64,000 nt of DNA from Prochlorococcus sp. AG-402-G10 (GTDB lineage Bacteria; Cyanobacteriota; Cyanobacteriia; PCC-6307; Cyanobiaceae), in assembly GCA_003279445.1 (NCBI GenBank), contig QCHT01000001.1:62001-126000 (forward strand). Reading direction: 5' to 3'. A model generated the notes under the pieces. The model worked only from the letters and a program-made list of their open reading frames with translations. It had not been told where the DNA came from and made no database searches. Of the stretch, positions 46,638-56,934 are shown piece after piece. Positions within the stretch are counted from its first letter, which is position 1. Each line of letters begins with the position of its first letter. Made by a program: the position numbers and the translations under genes.

Positions 46638-48338
46638 TTATTTGTCCAAGGTTATTGCCAGGTCAAGCTTTGATTTAGCTCTTGTGATAGCTGTATAAAT
46701 CAACTTTCTTTCATATTCTTTGTTATACAAAGGGTTGTTATTTGAAGAATGTATTTGGTTAATTGGCTCTGGCCAAAGGAAAATAACATGTTCAGCCTCA
46801 CTCCCTTGAGCCTTGTGTACAGTTGTGGCAAAAGCAGGACTTAGACTTCTCACTCTGATTGGGTGGATTAAAGTAAAATCACAGCTATTTGTTGTTGATT
46901 GTAGGCGAAATAAAAGATAGTTGCTTACTTCTCCTCCAATGACTATTCCTATATCGCCATTGGCTAGGTTTAGTTCAGGCTGATTCTCACCGCATATAAC
47001 AGGAGTGCCTGGTGGCCAATTCATTACACCTTTATCTAAAGTCTTCTCTAGGATAGTTCTATGAATATGCTCTACGCTCCAAGGCCCATATCGCCTAGGA
47101 GAAAGAACCATTAGCTCCTCAAGGCAATTTAGTAAATCGGTTGCCAACATATGATTAAGTGCTTGAGAAGTAATTTCTTCAGCTGAGTTAGTAAGTGAAG
47201 TTGCTTTGTTTATTAAATTAACTTGATGCTGTGTCAATTTTTTGATGATCTCTACTGGTATTTCTTCTTTGCTTGAAATTATTACTTGTAAGCTCGATGA
47301 CTTCTTTAGATTCTGGACATCTTCGAAAAAATCTCCTAGTTGCTTTGTTCTAAGTTTATTCGATAAATCAACTAAATCACCTCTATTACGATAGACTTTA
47401 TTTAATCGAAATGCACAATTACTAAAGTTTCTTAAAGTAGTCTCTTCATGTAATTTATGCCATACAGCACCATTCCCAACTGGTGGTAATTGATCTGGAT
47501 CACCCACTAAGATCAATTGACTTTCTTTTGGTAATGCTTTTAGAAGCCCTTTCATTAGTGATATGTCTACCATTGACATTTCATCTACTACAAGAATGTC
47601 TAGTTGTATCGGGCTTGCTTCATTCTTCCTAAATTCAATTTCATTTGCTTTTAGCCATTGATGAAGAGTAGTGCATGGAATATCTAATAATCTATTTTTG
47701 GAATGCTCATCTAGATTAATAATTGATTTCTGTATAGTTTCTTCTAACCGCCTAGATGCCTTACCTGTAGGTGCCCCAAGGCCAATCCTTAAGTCTTGCT
47801 TGATTGAGAGAGCTTTAAGCAGCATCTCAACAATTGTGCTTGTTTTACCAGTCCCAGGACCACCACTAAGCAGAATCACATTATGGTTAAGGACTGCTTC
47901 AACTGCATTAATTTGATTTTTATTAAGTGTTGATTGCTTACGACTACTAACTTCCTTCTTTAGTCTTTGGCTATGGTTTGGTTCATAAGATAACCTGTCT
48001 TTTAAATTGATTATTATGTTTTCCATTTCTTCATGCCAGCGCCTCCAACTCAGTAGATTTCCTTCTAAAATTATTGGTGAGTCTTTCCCCTCAAGCCATC
48101 CACTAGATTTTAAAGCTTTTATATGATCTAATGGCCACCCTTGTGCCTTAAGTCCTATGTAAGGGGTGATATTGTTCATCTCAATATATATTTCCCCTTT
48201 ACTTAGTGATTCCATTAGGACATTTATAAGATCCTCAAGGTGTTCTGAATATGTACTTGGGGGAATTCTTTTTTTCAGTGTCTTATGTATGAGATTTCTA
48301 AAATTTGAATCTAGTGTTGTCAGATCATTATCTATCAT
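46638..48338 (-). CDS. recD: Exodeoxyribonuclease V alpha subunit
   Basis: RecD, the 5'-3' SF1B helicase of RecBCD. A variable N terminus with a winged-helix-like segment (about 1-130) precedes SGGPGTGKTSTIVEML (Walker A), VVDEMSMVDISLM (Walker B), GDPDQLPPVGNG (motif III) and FATTVHKAQGSEAEH plus YTAITRAKSKLDL at the end. Length 566 is slightly short but complete. Its ATG overlaps the recB stop, a sign of translational coupling. The DEAD-box gene lies 155 bp downstream. Confidence 0.95.
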   Translation of the reverse strand: MIDNDLTTLDSNFRNLIHKTLKKRIPPSTYSEHLEDLINVLMESLSKGEIYIEMNNITPYIGLKAQGWPLDHIKALKSSGWLEGKDSPIILEGNLLSWRRWHEEMENIIINLKDRLSYEPNHSQRLKKEVSSRKQSTLNKNQINAVEAVLNHNVILLSGGPGTGKTSTIVEMLLKALSIKQDLRIGLGAPTGKASRRLEETIQKSIINLDEHSKNRLLDIPCTTLHQWLKANEIEFRKNEASPIQLDILVVDEMSMVDISLMKGLLKALPKESQLILVGDPDQLPPVGNGAVWHKLHEETTLRNFSNCAFRLNKVYRNRGDLVDLSNKLRTKQLGDFFEDVQNLKKSSSLQVIISSKEEIPVEIIKKLTQHQVNLINKATSLTNSAEEITSQALNHMLATDLLNCLEELMVLSPRRYGPWSVEHIHRTILEKTLDKGVMNWPPGTPVICGENQPELNLANGDIGIVIGGEVSNYLLFRLQSTTNSCDFTLIHPIRVRSLSPAFATTVHKAQGSEAEHVIFLWPEPINQIHSSNNNPLYNKEYERKLIYTAITRAKSKLDLAITLDK

Positions 48339-51300
48339 TAGATACTCCTGTTAATTAATTTATCTAACTCCAATATTCTTTCTACCGGTGCTTCTTCTAT
48401 TAGCAGACCAGGTATGTTTTTGTTTGATCTACTAACTTCTAATTCTTGCTTGGATGGTATGCCTCTAAGAAATAAATAAATGTAACCCCCAAGATGTTTA
48501 GAAGGATCATAATTTTTTAGCCTCCAATTAAGATATCTGTGTAACGCTACTAAGTATAAATGTGCTTGAAGTGGATAGTGATGAGTAATCATTTGATTTT
48601 CCATTGATTTATCTGAATAATAAATAGGACCACACTCCGATGGCTCTTCATTTTTTAAAGACTTGCCAATCCAATTACTTTTCCAATCAGCTACCCACCA
48701 TCGACCATCTGAAGGATTTTCTTTATCTGTGAAAACAAGATCTATAGAACCACTAAGAATTCCTTTGCTTGAGATATCAAGCTCCTTGAGTAATTCCGGA
48801 TAGTTTCTTCCGAAACGATTATCTGGATTATGTAGGAAGACTTTATATAAATCTATTGATTTAATAGGATCACCCTTCCTAGCTAATGACAAATCAAACT
48901 GGAGCTCATTTATCCTTTGTTTTCTAGATAGTTGATTTAATCTCATATTGCCTAGTACTCCTCCTAATGGAATACTTAGTACCCTGTCCAGTCCTTCTTG
49001 GACCTTGTTGACAAATTTTAAGTCTATGCCAAATCGCGATAACTCATTTTTAATTATGCTCTCAGAACTTAATTCAGTTAAGGAAGTTTCGAAATTTACC
49101 TTCTCAAGTATTCTGTGAAGGCAATCTCCTGCAATAGGACCCCGTGGGAAACTTGCTAATGGACTGTTGGAGTATTGATCAAGTAAAGGCACTATTTCAT
49201 TGAGTCTTTCGGGAACTATCTCTTGAGTCAGATTAAGTTGTTCAGTATCTTTGCCTTCTTCTAGAAGCTTTGGATTCCAGTGTGATTCATTCTGATGCCT
49301 TATTGTAGAGATCCAGTTTGAATAGCTATATCTTCCCCAACTTTTATCTAGTAGTCGTTTTGGAATAGGACCAAGTTTAAGAGGAAGTTTTATTTTTGGA
49401 GGAGCCCATGAAACCTTGTTAGTAACGGGTGCTTCAATTTCATAAATTTTAAAATTATTTTGTTGATTATTTAACCAAGCTGCAATTTTTTCGTTAGTAA
49501 AATCATCTTGAATCTCTCCTCTTACTGTATTGCCGAATAATAGATGCTTTAACGGATTGTTGTGTTGCTTATCGGCAAGGCTCCAAATGACTATTAACTT
49601 CTGTTGTGCACGTGTTAATGCGACATAGGCAAGCCTTTCGGACTCCTCTATGGATTCCGTGACGGAACTCTTAATGAATTGTCTCGTAATTCCCCAACCT
49701 GTAGATAGTGAAATATACCACTTGTTAGATTCTTTGAATTTCCATAAGGGTCCTTTAGGTGCAGGAGGAGATTGCCAGAGATATGGACAGATAACAATTT
49801 TATATTGAAGTCCTTTGCTACTGTGAATTGTTATTATATTTATGGCATCTTCAGTTATGTCACTATTTGGGCGTCTAATTTCTGGGGTTGGGTCTATTAT
49901 AAGTTGACGTTGTTGCCGTAACCATTTAGCGGCTCCTTTTGTACTTAGACCATGCATATGAATTGCCTCCTGAACTATTTCTGTACATTGTTGAATATCT
50001 CCAAGTAGCTGACCTTGTCTAGAAAGATTTGCAAGGTTTTTACTTTCTAAAAGCTCTGATAAACAAGACGCTATACCTCTATTTTGTAGCTTTTCAGATA
50101 GATCAAAACATTTTAAGACAAGTAGATCTAACTCACCGTTTTGACTGCAACCCTTAATCTTGCCAATATTCCATTGAAGTAAAGGTGAACATGCTAAGAG
50201 TTTGATCTTTGAGGAGTCTGTAGGCTTTGCTAAGCAATCTAAAAAGATTTGTAGAACATAAGCAGCTTGACTTTGTAGTACATCGCCTTGATTAACGAGC
50301 CGGCTTGGAATATTAGCTTTTATAAGATTCCGTCTAACTTTTTCTGCTTGATCGTGACGATTAACTAGGACACATATGTCATCAGGTTTAACGTTCGTAT
50401 CACTATCCTGAATGAGTTGGATAATTGAATTGGTTACAAGAGAAGGAATAGATTCTTCCACCTGTGTCATAGTGGGCAATTGTCGCTTGGAAGTCTTGTT
50501 AGGGGTAGATTGAACTTTGAAATTAATAATTTCAATTGGTGCATCTTTATTGGGTGCTAAATATGTTTCTTTTTTCATGAAAGAGGCTAATTGAGGTACT
50601 CCTAGCCCAGAATGTTTTAGTCCTGGCTTCATTAAAATATTTAGGGAATTCATTAAGTTAGGAGTTGATCTATAATTTGTTCTTAAGGAGTCGATTCTAG
50701 TTACTTGATTCTTGGCTGTTAAGTATGTTTGAAGGTCTCCTCCACGAAATCTATAAATTGATTGCTTGGGATCCCCTATCATTAAAACAAAATGTCTTGA
50801 ACTTCTGCTAAAAGTTTCATTTAGAATTCTCCATTGCACGGGATCTGTATCTTGAAACTCATCAACCATTACGACTTTGTACCGTTCTCGCAATCTCTTA
50901 ATTACTGTTTTAGATGCCTCTTTAGATAATTCGGTATTCTCTGGATCTAAAGCTTTAATTTGATCGCTATAACTAACTAAACCAATCTTAGCTTTTCTTT
51001 GTTTTAGTATTGAGAGAGAAGAGCTTATGGCATGTTGCCAAGCTAGTTCTGCGGGGGAATCATAAACTTCTGCTATTGATTTTTGTAGTTTTGGTTGAAC
51101 GAGTGAAGTTATTTCTAAGTCATTAGCATCTTCTATATGTGATATACCTCTGGGATGAAAATAGTTCTTTAGTAAGTCATTTTTACGTATGAGATAATAA
51201 CTAGGAATAGTTGCTATTGATCTATCACTATTCAATTTACTTTCCAAGCCTTGAATCCATTCATTTAATTCGTTAACCCTATCTCTTTTGGGTTTTGTGG

Positions 51301-52129
51301 AAAATGGCTTTATTTTGCTTATACCCATTGCCTTCCAAGAGATTGCTTTTTGTATAAGGGCCTCTTCTAATTCTAGGCATTCATTTTCCCAATTCAAAAT
51401 GAATGACTCCCAGAACTCGTTAACCCAGTTGTCAAATTGTTCTGACAGTGATTGTGAATTATTTATTTTATCTTGATCAACATTGAATTTTAAGCAGGGG
51501 TTATTGTCTATTTTTAAAACTGTATTAACAAGACTTTCAAATGATAAACCAGCAGCTTGAAGACCTTTTAACTGCAACTCTGGTAGCTCCAGCATTTGCT
51601 CCTTCCAGTATTTATGTACAATCTCTTTTATAAGTTGCTTGTTATCCGCTTCTGTTATTAAATCTGGATTCATATGACTACCCAGCTCTATTGCTTCCCG
51701 ACGGATAGTCTTGCTACAAAAACCATGAATTGTAGTTATGTCTGCATGGTCAATCTCCTCTAGAGCTTTTAACAGAAGAGTCGTCCAACGAATTCTAATA
51801 GAATCACTTTTAATGTTTAACTTCATCCATTCTTGCAAAACCTGATCAACTAATTCTTTTGATTGGTCGTGTGTTTCCTGTTCAAGCTCTTTAAGTGCTA
51901 AGACAATGCGCTCTGATATTTTTGATTGAATTTCAGAGGAAGTTGCTTTAGTAAAACTGATAATGAGCATCTCACTGATTGAGATCTCTCTCTCTGTAAT
52001 TAATCTAAGAACTAAATGAGCTAAGGAGAAAGTCTTTCCAGTCCCAGCACTTGCTTCTATCAATCTAGTTCCAGGGTCTAGCGGATATTGGTTAGGCTCA
52101 AAGATAAATTCTGTGTTCTTTATTTCCAT
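48338..52129 (-). CDS. recB: Exodeoxyribonuclease V beta subunit (helicase-nuclease)
   Basis: RecB, 3'-5' SF1A helicase plus nuclease, 1263 residues. Walker A is EASAGTGKTFSLAHL at the N terminus, motif II VVMVDEFQDTDPVQW, III GDPKQSIYRFRGGD, V-VI ITIHSSKGLQYKIV and RLAYVALTRAQQKL. The C-terminal RecB-type nuclease motif is complete: SGSIDLVF with the metal Asp, then WWVADWKSNWIG with Asp and Lys. This indicates an active nuclease and argues for true RecBCD, not AddAB. It overlaps recD at its end and follows the membrane methyltransferase after 13 nt. Confidence 0.96.
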   Translation of the reverse strand: MEIKNTEFIFEPNQYPLDPGTRLIEASAGTGKTFSLAHLVLRLITEREISISEMLIISFTKATSSEIQSKISERIVLALKELEQETHDQSKELVDQVLQEWMKLNIKSDSIRIRWTTLLLKALEEIDHADITTIHGFCSKTIRREAIELGSHMNPDLITEADNKQLIKEIVHKYWKEQMLELPELQLKGLQAAGLSFESLVNTVLKIDNNPCLKFNVDQDKINNSQSLSEQFDNWVNEFWESFILNWENECLELEEALIQKAISWKAMGISKIKPFSTKPKRDRVNELNEWIQGLESKLNSDRSIATIPSYYLIRKNDLLKNYFHPRGISHIEDANDLEITSLVQPKLQKSIAEVYDSPAELAWQHAISSSLSILKQRKAKIGLVSYSDQIKALDPENTELSKEASKTVIKRLRERYKVVMVDEFQDTDPVQWRILNETFSRSSRHFVLMIGDPKQSIYRFRGGDLQTYLTAKNQVTRIDSLRTNYRSTPNLMNSLNILMKPGLKHSGLGVPQLASFMKKETYLAPNKDAPIEIINFKVQSTPNKTSKRQLPTMTQVEESIPSLVTNSIIQLIQDSDTNVKPDDICVLVNRHDQAEKVRRNLIKANIPSRLVNQGDVLQSQAAYVLQIFLDCLAKPTDSSKIKLLACSPLLQWNIGKIKGCSQNGELDLLVLKCFDLSEKLQNRGIASCLSELLESKNLANLSRQGQLLGDIQQCTEIVQEAIHMHGLSTKGAAKWLRQQRQLIIDPTPEIRRPNSDITEDAINIITIHSSKGLQYKIVICPYLWQSPPAPKGPLWKFKESNKWYISLSTGWGITRQFIKSSVTESIEESERLAYVALTRAQQKLIVIWSLADKQHNNPLKHLLFGNTVRGEIQDDFTNEKIAAWLNNQQNNFKIYEIEAPVTNKVSWAPPKIKLPLKLGPIPKRLLDKSWGRYSYSNWISTIRHQNESHWNPKLLEEGKDTEQLNLTQEIVPERLNEIVPLLDQYSNSPLASFPRGPIAGDCLHRILEKVNFETSLTELSSESIIKNELSRFGIDLKFVNKVQEGLDRVLSIPLGGVLGNMRLNQLSRKQRINELQFDLSLARKGDPIKSIDLYKVFLHNPDNRFGRNYPELLKELDISSKGILSGSIDLVFTDKENPSDGRWWVADWKSNWIGKSLKNEEPSECGPIYYSDKSMENQMITHHYPLQAHLYLVALHRYLNWRLKNYDPSKHLGGYIYLFLRGIPSKQELEVSRSNKNIPGLLIEEAPVERILELDKLINRSI

Positions 52130-52142
52130 TTAAATTATATAT

Positions 52143-52694
52143 CTAATTACGCCAGTCGAAGAATTTTATGCCTTTAAATATTGCAGGAGTATTAGACATA
52201 TAAGCTTTGTAGTTATAATGTTTACTTTTTAACTTTAATTCCTCTAGCCTTGCTTTTTTAATTAAAATAATACTAAGCAATATTAGTAAGGTTAGGTGAA
52301 TAAGGCTTCCACGAAGACAAGTAAAAGCAAAAGAAAGGTATAAGAGACTTTGATAAAGGGGGTGCCTGCATGATTTATAAACTCCTCTCGTTATTAATAC
52401 TGCTGATTCTTTAGGCTCTGGAAGGGGAGATAGGTTATCCCCTAGAGTAATTAAGGATAAATATGATCGATAGAATCCATAGTAAAATATTATTATTGAT
52501 ATTCCCTTAACGATTAAAGGCCAAGTTGATAATATCGGTGATGACGGGAGAAAATGAGCTGATAAGATTATCAGCTGTGCAAATAACCACCATTCTCCTC
52601 TTCTGTTGTCTTTTAATCCTTCAGTGGTAAATCCCCACTCTATAAATATATTTGAGATTAATTTATTCAATGGTTTATTGGAATGGTTTTTCAT
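52143..52694 (-). CDS. Membrane methyltransferase, isoprenylcysteine-carboxyl-methyltransferase-like
   Basis: An integral membrane protein (183 residues, about four to five helices) with the C-terminal signature of the ICMT/PEMT-like superfamily: GVYKSCRHPLYQSLLYL, the RHPxY SAM-binding motif, followed by a hydrophobic helix and a charged ARLEELKLKSKHYNYKAY tail. Substrate unknown; bacterial homologues methylate small or lipid molecules. Its position is odd: 10 nt after recC and 13 nt before recB on the same strand, i.e. inside the recBCD operon. Start is ATG 52694. Confidence 0.78.
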   Translation of the reverse strand: MKNHSNKPLNKLISNIFIEWGFTTEGLKDNRRGEWWLFAQLIILSAHFLPSSPILSTWPLIVKGISIIIFYYGFYRSYLSLITLGDNLSPLPEPKESAVLITRGVYKSCRHPLYQSLLYLSFAFTCLRGSLIHLTLLILLSIILIKKARLEELKLKSKHYNYKAYMSNTPAIFKGIKFFDWRN

Positions 52695-52704
52695 TTGCTA
52701 ATCA

Positions 52705-55700
52705 TTATTTTATAAGGTTTGTAAGTAATGGTTCATAGAGATCCTTTAAGCATTTTCTAAAAACTTCGCTTTCAAGGAAAATGTTCGTTTCAGCATTATT
52801 TCCAAAAGAAATAGCCATTTCAGGTTTACTTCTTTCTCCTTCTTTTCTATAAGATCCTACCCATGTTCTTTTAAATTCTTCATGCCCTAAGTTCTTCTTA
52901 GAAAAAATTGCTTTAGCTATTTCCCATCCACTTTCAGGTGGAATGGGCCAGCACTGAACTCGTCCTTGATCAACTAGTGAATAAATTGTATCTAGGATTG
53001 ACAGTGAATTTTCTTTCGGGAGCGATTTAAATTCAATTGATAGCTCATATTGGTCTTGCTTTGTATAGGAACTGCTTCTTGATAGGAGAATTGTGTTTCT
53101 TGGGTGATTTCCATATGCACAAGATTGAAGATGCTGTAACCAAGTGTTCATAATAGATTTTCTTTTTAATTTCCCTAGTTCGACTACAACTACCTTCTTC
53201 TTACTCATTAGTATATCGATTGTTTCGCCTTTAATTGTTAATTTCTTTACTTCTAATTTTCCTATACATCTCAATTGTGAGCTCAAGCTTTTCCATCTAG
53301 CATCTAAAATGCCACACTCTATATCTCCTGCGGCTTTCAATGGAAGCATACCTTGCCCTTTGAGTTGTTGGTGCCAATCTCTCTTCTCTGGTAGCTCATC
53401 AGGGTTTAATAGCAATTTCTTATTGTCTAAAAACTGTAGGCTTAATAAACTAAATCTTTGTAGTTCATCTAACTGTAGTGACTCTATATCTTCAAGATGA
53501 TTGCTACTCTCCTTTATTCTGACCTGCATTTGTTCAAGCCAAAAAATTTGTGGTTCCTTAAGCCATGATTGGACCATTTCATTTTTAATCTTGTGCTCAC
53601 TTCTTACAAAACTTCCATTCCACTCTAGTGGAATGGCTAGAGCTAATGATCTTGATGTTGATTGTGAATTTGATAGCAACCATTTTTTTGCACTAAGGTA
53701 CCTTCTATCACAACTAATTGGATGAAGCTTTTCATGACTTAAAAAATTCTTGTTGCTTAAGGGGTTTGCTGGAGCATTTTTGACTAAGCCTACTAATTCT
53801 TCTTCGACTAATTTAGATTTAAGATATTTGATCCATTGATGAATGATCCCTGGTGATTCAAGTGCTTCACCTGTTTTTTCATTCCTACAATTCCAAGCTA
53901 TTAACAATTTCTGTCTACAAGACATTAGGGCTTCCAGTAGGACATACCTGTCTCTATCTGAGCTCTTGGGATCACCTAATAAGCGTTCCTTGTTTATTAA
54001 GTTAAAACTAATCCTTTCTTCGTTCCGAGGAAAAATTGAATGATCTAATCCCATTAGGATAATTACCCTATAAGGGATTGCTCTCATCGGCTCTAATGCA
54101 CTGATTGTAATTTTGCCGCTTCTGTGACCAAACCTCCCACTCTCAAATGCTAGGGAACCTTTTATTATTTCACTTACGATCGAAATCTCCATTTCTAAAT
54201 TACAATTGCCTGCAATCTGTTCCCACTCATCAAGATACTGATTAAGTAATTCAATTTCCCAGGTCCATGATCCTTCGTTAGGGAACAACGTATTGATATT
54301 TTTTTTAAGTATATGAATCCAATCTTTACAAGTTCTTTTTGACCTAAGTTCTTGTAGGAAACAAGATAGTCTTGAAAGTATTTTAGTCCAGTTGTTAATT
54401 TCTTGAATAGAGAATGTCTCTGAGAAAGGAGAGATTCCTTTGGGAGCTATACCCGGCCTACTAGGGAGAATTATGCCTAGAGCCCATCGTTCGAGACACC
54501 AAGAAAGACTATGGGTTTCATCACCATCCCTTTCTTTAGCATCTAGCCCCCATCTAAACCCTGTGCGTTGTAGACAGAGTATCATTGTATCGATACCATC
54601 TTGGTTAATATCAAATTGCTCTTGAATTAGCAAGCTTGAGAGAAGACTCTCAAGCTTGCTTGCTGTGAATCTACTAGAAGCTATATCAATTATCTCTAGT
54701 ATAAATTGAATGACCCCTGGTTTTTGATGTTGACTACGGTCAGTTATTTCCCAAGGTAAGCTGACGCTTGTTGCTGTGATGTCATTAAATATTGATGTGA
54801 TTAATGGTGCATATGTCTCAATCTGAGGAGTCATTATTAAGATATCCTTAGGTTCTAGACTATCGTCCTCTGCTAGCCACTGAATGATCTGATCTCGGAT
54901 AATCTGAACTTGTCTTTTTTTTCCAGGAGCAGAAAGGAACGTTATAGATGTGTCATCAACTGCTCTTCTTAATTTTTTCTCTGGAGCATTTGTTAAGAGA
55001 CTTTCTTGTAATTGCTCCAATAAGTTTGGTGATCTCTCACAATTCTCAGCAATTTTTGCCGGCATAGCAAATAAATCTTTCTCATGCCATTCACCCAGTT
55101 GATATTCACCACTACCCTCAAGTAGTTGTTGGAACTCTGCTCCCATCCTACCAAGGTTTGCTTCAAGTCGAGGTGCATTTTGGAGCCAATAATCATCAAG
55201 ATTTTTGATCCATTGATCACCAAGTTCTTCTCTTCTATTTTTGCAACGTTTCCAAAGCTCCTGACATGGAGTTAGTAGGTAAATCTTTATATCTACAATC
55301 GATGATAAAGCTTGTAAAAGTTCTATTTGAATAGCGGGAAGACTACTTATCCCAAACATGCAAAGTTCCTTTGGGAGAGCCTTTTCGGGGACTATACCCC
55401 TTTTAAGCCTATTCTTTATTTTTTTTATTTGTAGAGGTAATGGTTCCTGTTTTATTTTACTTTTTAAAAGATTTAGTAAAATTGGTTGCCAACGTATTTG
55501 AGGTGGAAGCTCCTTGGTTGACTCGGGAGTCTTATCATTCGACTCCCACCAGCCACAGATTAATTCAGGTCTATATAACATGTACTCATAAAATACAGCA
55601 GCTATGCTGTTTGCTAGCTCCCATTTTCTTTTTGTAAGTTCTTTTGGAGTTGATATCTCTTTATTTATCCAATTTAGAAGATAAATTGATTCTCCTTTTT

Positions 55701-56010
55701 CAAGTAATTGAGGCAATAGGTCGATAATGCTCCATCTTAATCTATTTGTTTGCCATGGATCAGCTAACGTGGGTTCTTCCTCTAGATACAACTGTATAAA
55801 CTTTCTTAGATGCGTCGTGGGGAAAGGAAACTCAACCTGTGCACATATTCCATTTACAGCAGCAATTTGTTCTGCAAGCCATCGACATGTTGGCCATGTG
55901 TTTACCATGACCTCGACTGTTTCGAATGGGGCTGGTGGGTTTAGGCGAAGCTGTTCTGAAAGTAGTTCAGCTAACCATTCGGCTCTGTTGCTTCTGTAGA
56001 CAATTAACAA
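52705..56010 (-). CDS. recC: Exodeoxyribonuclease V gamma subunit
   Basis: RecC, the inactivated helicase-like scaffold that recognises Chi in RecBCD; 1101 residues, typical. The N terminus IVYRSNRAEWLAELLSEQL is characteristic; later segments include FPFPTTHLRKF, MFGISSLPAIQIELLQAL, LIMTPQIETYAPLITSIF and ISALEPMRAIPYRVIILMGLDHSIFPR (split over helices). No Walker motif exists, as expected. The start is TTG 56010, with an in-frame stop five codons upstream, so no ATG is possible. The Chi sequence of picocyanobacteria is unknown. It follows pdxJ after 31 nt. Confidence 0.93.
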   Translation of the reverse strand: MLIVYRSNRAEWLAELLSEQLRLNPPAPFETVEVMVNTWPTCRWLAEQIAAVNGICAQVEFPFPTTHLRKFIQLYLEEEPTLADPWQTNRLRWSIIDLLPQLLEKGESIYLLNWINKEISTPKELTKRKWELANSIAAVFYEYMLYRPELICGWWESNDKTPESTKELPPQIRWQPILLNLLKSKIKQEPLPLQIKKIKNRLKRGIVPEKALPKELCMFGISSLPAIQIELLQALSSIVDIKIYLLTPCQELWKRCKNRREELGDQWIKNLDDYWLQNAPRLEANLGRMGAEFQQLLEGSGEYQLGEWHEKDLFAMPAKIAENCERSPNLLEQLQESLLTNAPEKKLRRAVDDTSITFLSAPGKKRQVQIIRDQIIQWLAEDDSLEPKDILIMTPQIETYAPLITSIFNDITATSVSLPWEITDRSQHQKPGVIQFILEIIDIASSRFTASKLESLLSSLLIQEQFDINQDGIDTMILCLQRTGFRWGLDAKERDGDETHSLSWCLERWALGIILPSRPGIAPKGISPFSETFSIQEINNWTKILSRLSCFLQELRSKRTCKDWIHILKKNINTLFPNEGSWTWEIELLNQYLDEWEQIAGNCNLEMEISIVSEIIKGSLAFESGRFGHRSGKITISALEPMRAIPYRVIILMGLDHSIFPRNEERISFNLINKERLLGDPKSSDRDRYVLLEALMSCRQKLLIAWNCRNEKTGEALESPGIIHQWIKYLKSKLVEEELVGLVKNAPANPLSNKNFLSHEKLHPISCDRRYLSAKKWLLSNSQSTSRSLALAIPLEWNGSFVRSEHKIKNEMVQSWLKEPQIFWLEQMQVRIKESSNHLEDIESLQLDELQRFSLLSLQFLDNKKLLLNPDELPEKRDWHQQLKGQGMLPLKAAGDIECGILDARWKSLSSQLRCIGKLEVKKLTIKGETIDILMSKKKVVVVELGKLKRKSIMNTWLQHLQSCAYGNHPRNTILLSRSSSYTKQDQYELSIEFKSLPKENSLSILDTIYSLVDQGRVQCWPIPPESGWEIAKAIFSKKNLGHEEFKRTWVGSYRKEGERSKPEMAISFGNNAETNIFLESEVFRKCLKDLYEPLLTNLIK

Positions 56011-56041
56011 GACTTTTAGCTTTTAAAGAATGATATTGCTA

Positions 56042-56779
56042 TTAACCAAAGAATGGTTCTTGCCGCGGGTTTCTTATTATCTCCTTCATTTCTTTAACTG
56101 CTTCTTGGAGTCCTATTGCTAAGGCTCTCGATATGATTGTATGGCCAATGTTGAGTTCTTCGATTCCTTGTATTGAAGCAATCGGTTCTACATTTTGATA
56201 AGTAAGCCCATGACCAGCATTGACACGTAGGCCAAGATTCCTTGCTTTAATTACACCTTCTTTGATTTTTGAAAATTCAAGGGCTTGATTTTTCCATGAA
56301 GACAAAGCATATGTTCCGGTGTGTAGTTCTACCCAACGAACTGAAATATCAGATGAAGCTTCCAATTGTGAAAATATTGGATCTACAAAAAGGCTTATTG
56401 GAATTCCCGCAGATTGGATTTTATCAACAAAGATTTTCAATTTTTCTTTATTTGCGACTATGTCTAATCCACCTTCTGTTGTTATTTCTTCCCTTTTCTC
56501 TGGCACAAGTGTAATCATGTCAGGCTTTGTTTTAAGGGCAAGGTCAAGCATTTCTTGGGTTGCTGCCATCTCTAAGTTTAGACGTGTTTTAATGGTCTCC
56601 CTTAGAATTACCAGGTCTCGCTCTTGTATGTGCCTTCTATCTTCTCGGAGATGAATAGTGATGCCATCTGCTCCTCCTAGTTCGGCCAGGGAGGCCATTT
56701 GTACTGGATCTGGCTCATTAGTCATACGAGCTTGACGCACACCTGCGACATGGTCGATATTTACTCCAAGGCTTGTCAT
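56042..56779 (-). CDS. pdxJ: Pyridoxine 5'-phosphate synthase
   Basis: Condenses 3-amino-acetone-phosphate derivative with deoxyxylulose 5-phosphate to make pyridoxine phosphate. The start [15 protein letters not shown] is the defining N-terminal motif, with [16 protein letters not shown] and [11 protein letters not shown] (phosphate site) further on. Length 245 from ATG 56779. A longer in-frame start at 56821 adds 14 non-conserved residues and is rejected. It heads the operon with recC, the methyltransferase, recB and recD. Divergent from plsC over about 155 bp. Confidence 0.96.
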   Translation of the reverse strand: MTSLGVNIDHVAGVRQARMTNEPDPVQMASLAELGGADGITIHLREDRRHIQERDLVILRETIKTRLNLEMAATQEMLDLALKTKPDMITLVPEKREEITTEGGLDIVANKEKLKIFVDKIQSAGIPISLFVDPIFSQLEASSDISVRWVELHTGTYALSSWKNQALEFSKIKEGVIKARNLGLRVNAGHGLTYQNVEPIASIQGIEELNIGHTIISRALAIGLQEAVKEMKEIIRNPRQEPFFG

Positions 56780-56934
56780 TCTTAAGTTCTTATTTCTACT
56801 AATCTTATTCTTATAGATCATTTTTTGTATTCAAATGGTATTGGCCGCTGTCTTAACTGCCCAATACATTCTGATAAAAGATTCTTTTCACCGTTAAGTT
56901 ATTAATAAAGTTTCTGAATTTTTGATTCCCCTTT

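Noticed and set aside
53144-53500. 118-codon + strand ORF opposite recC
   Set aside because: It lies wholly within recC on the other strand and has a Ser/Phe/Leu-rich composition typical of antisense reading of an AT-rich gene; there is no ribosome site.
56319-56654. 111-codon + strand ORF opposite pdxJ
   Set aside because: Antisense shadow; pdxJ is certain from its motifs.
56780-56821. Upstream start for PdxJ
   Set aside because: The extra 14 basic residues precede the universal [15 protein letters not shown] start and are not part of the fold.
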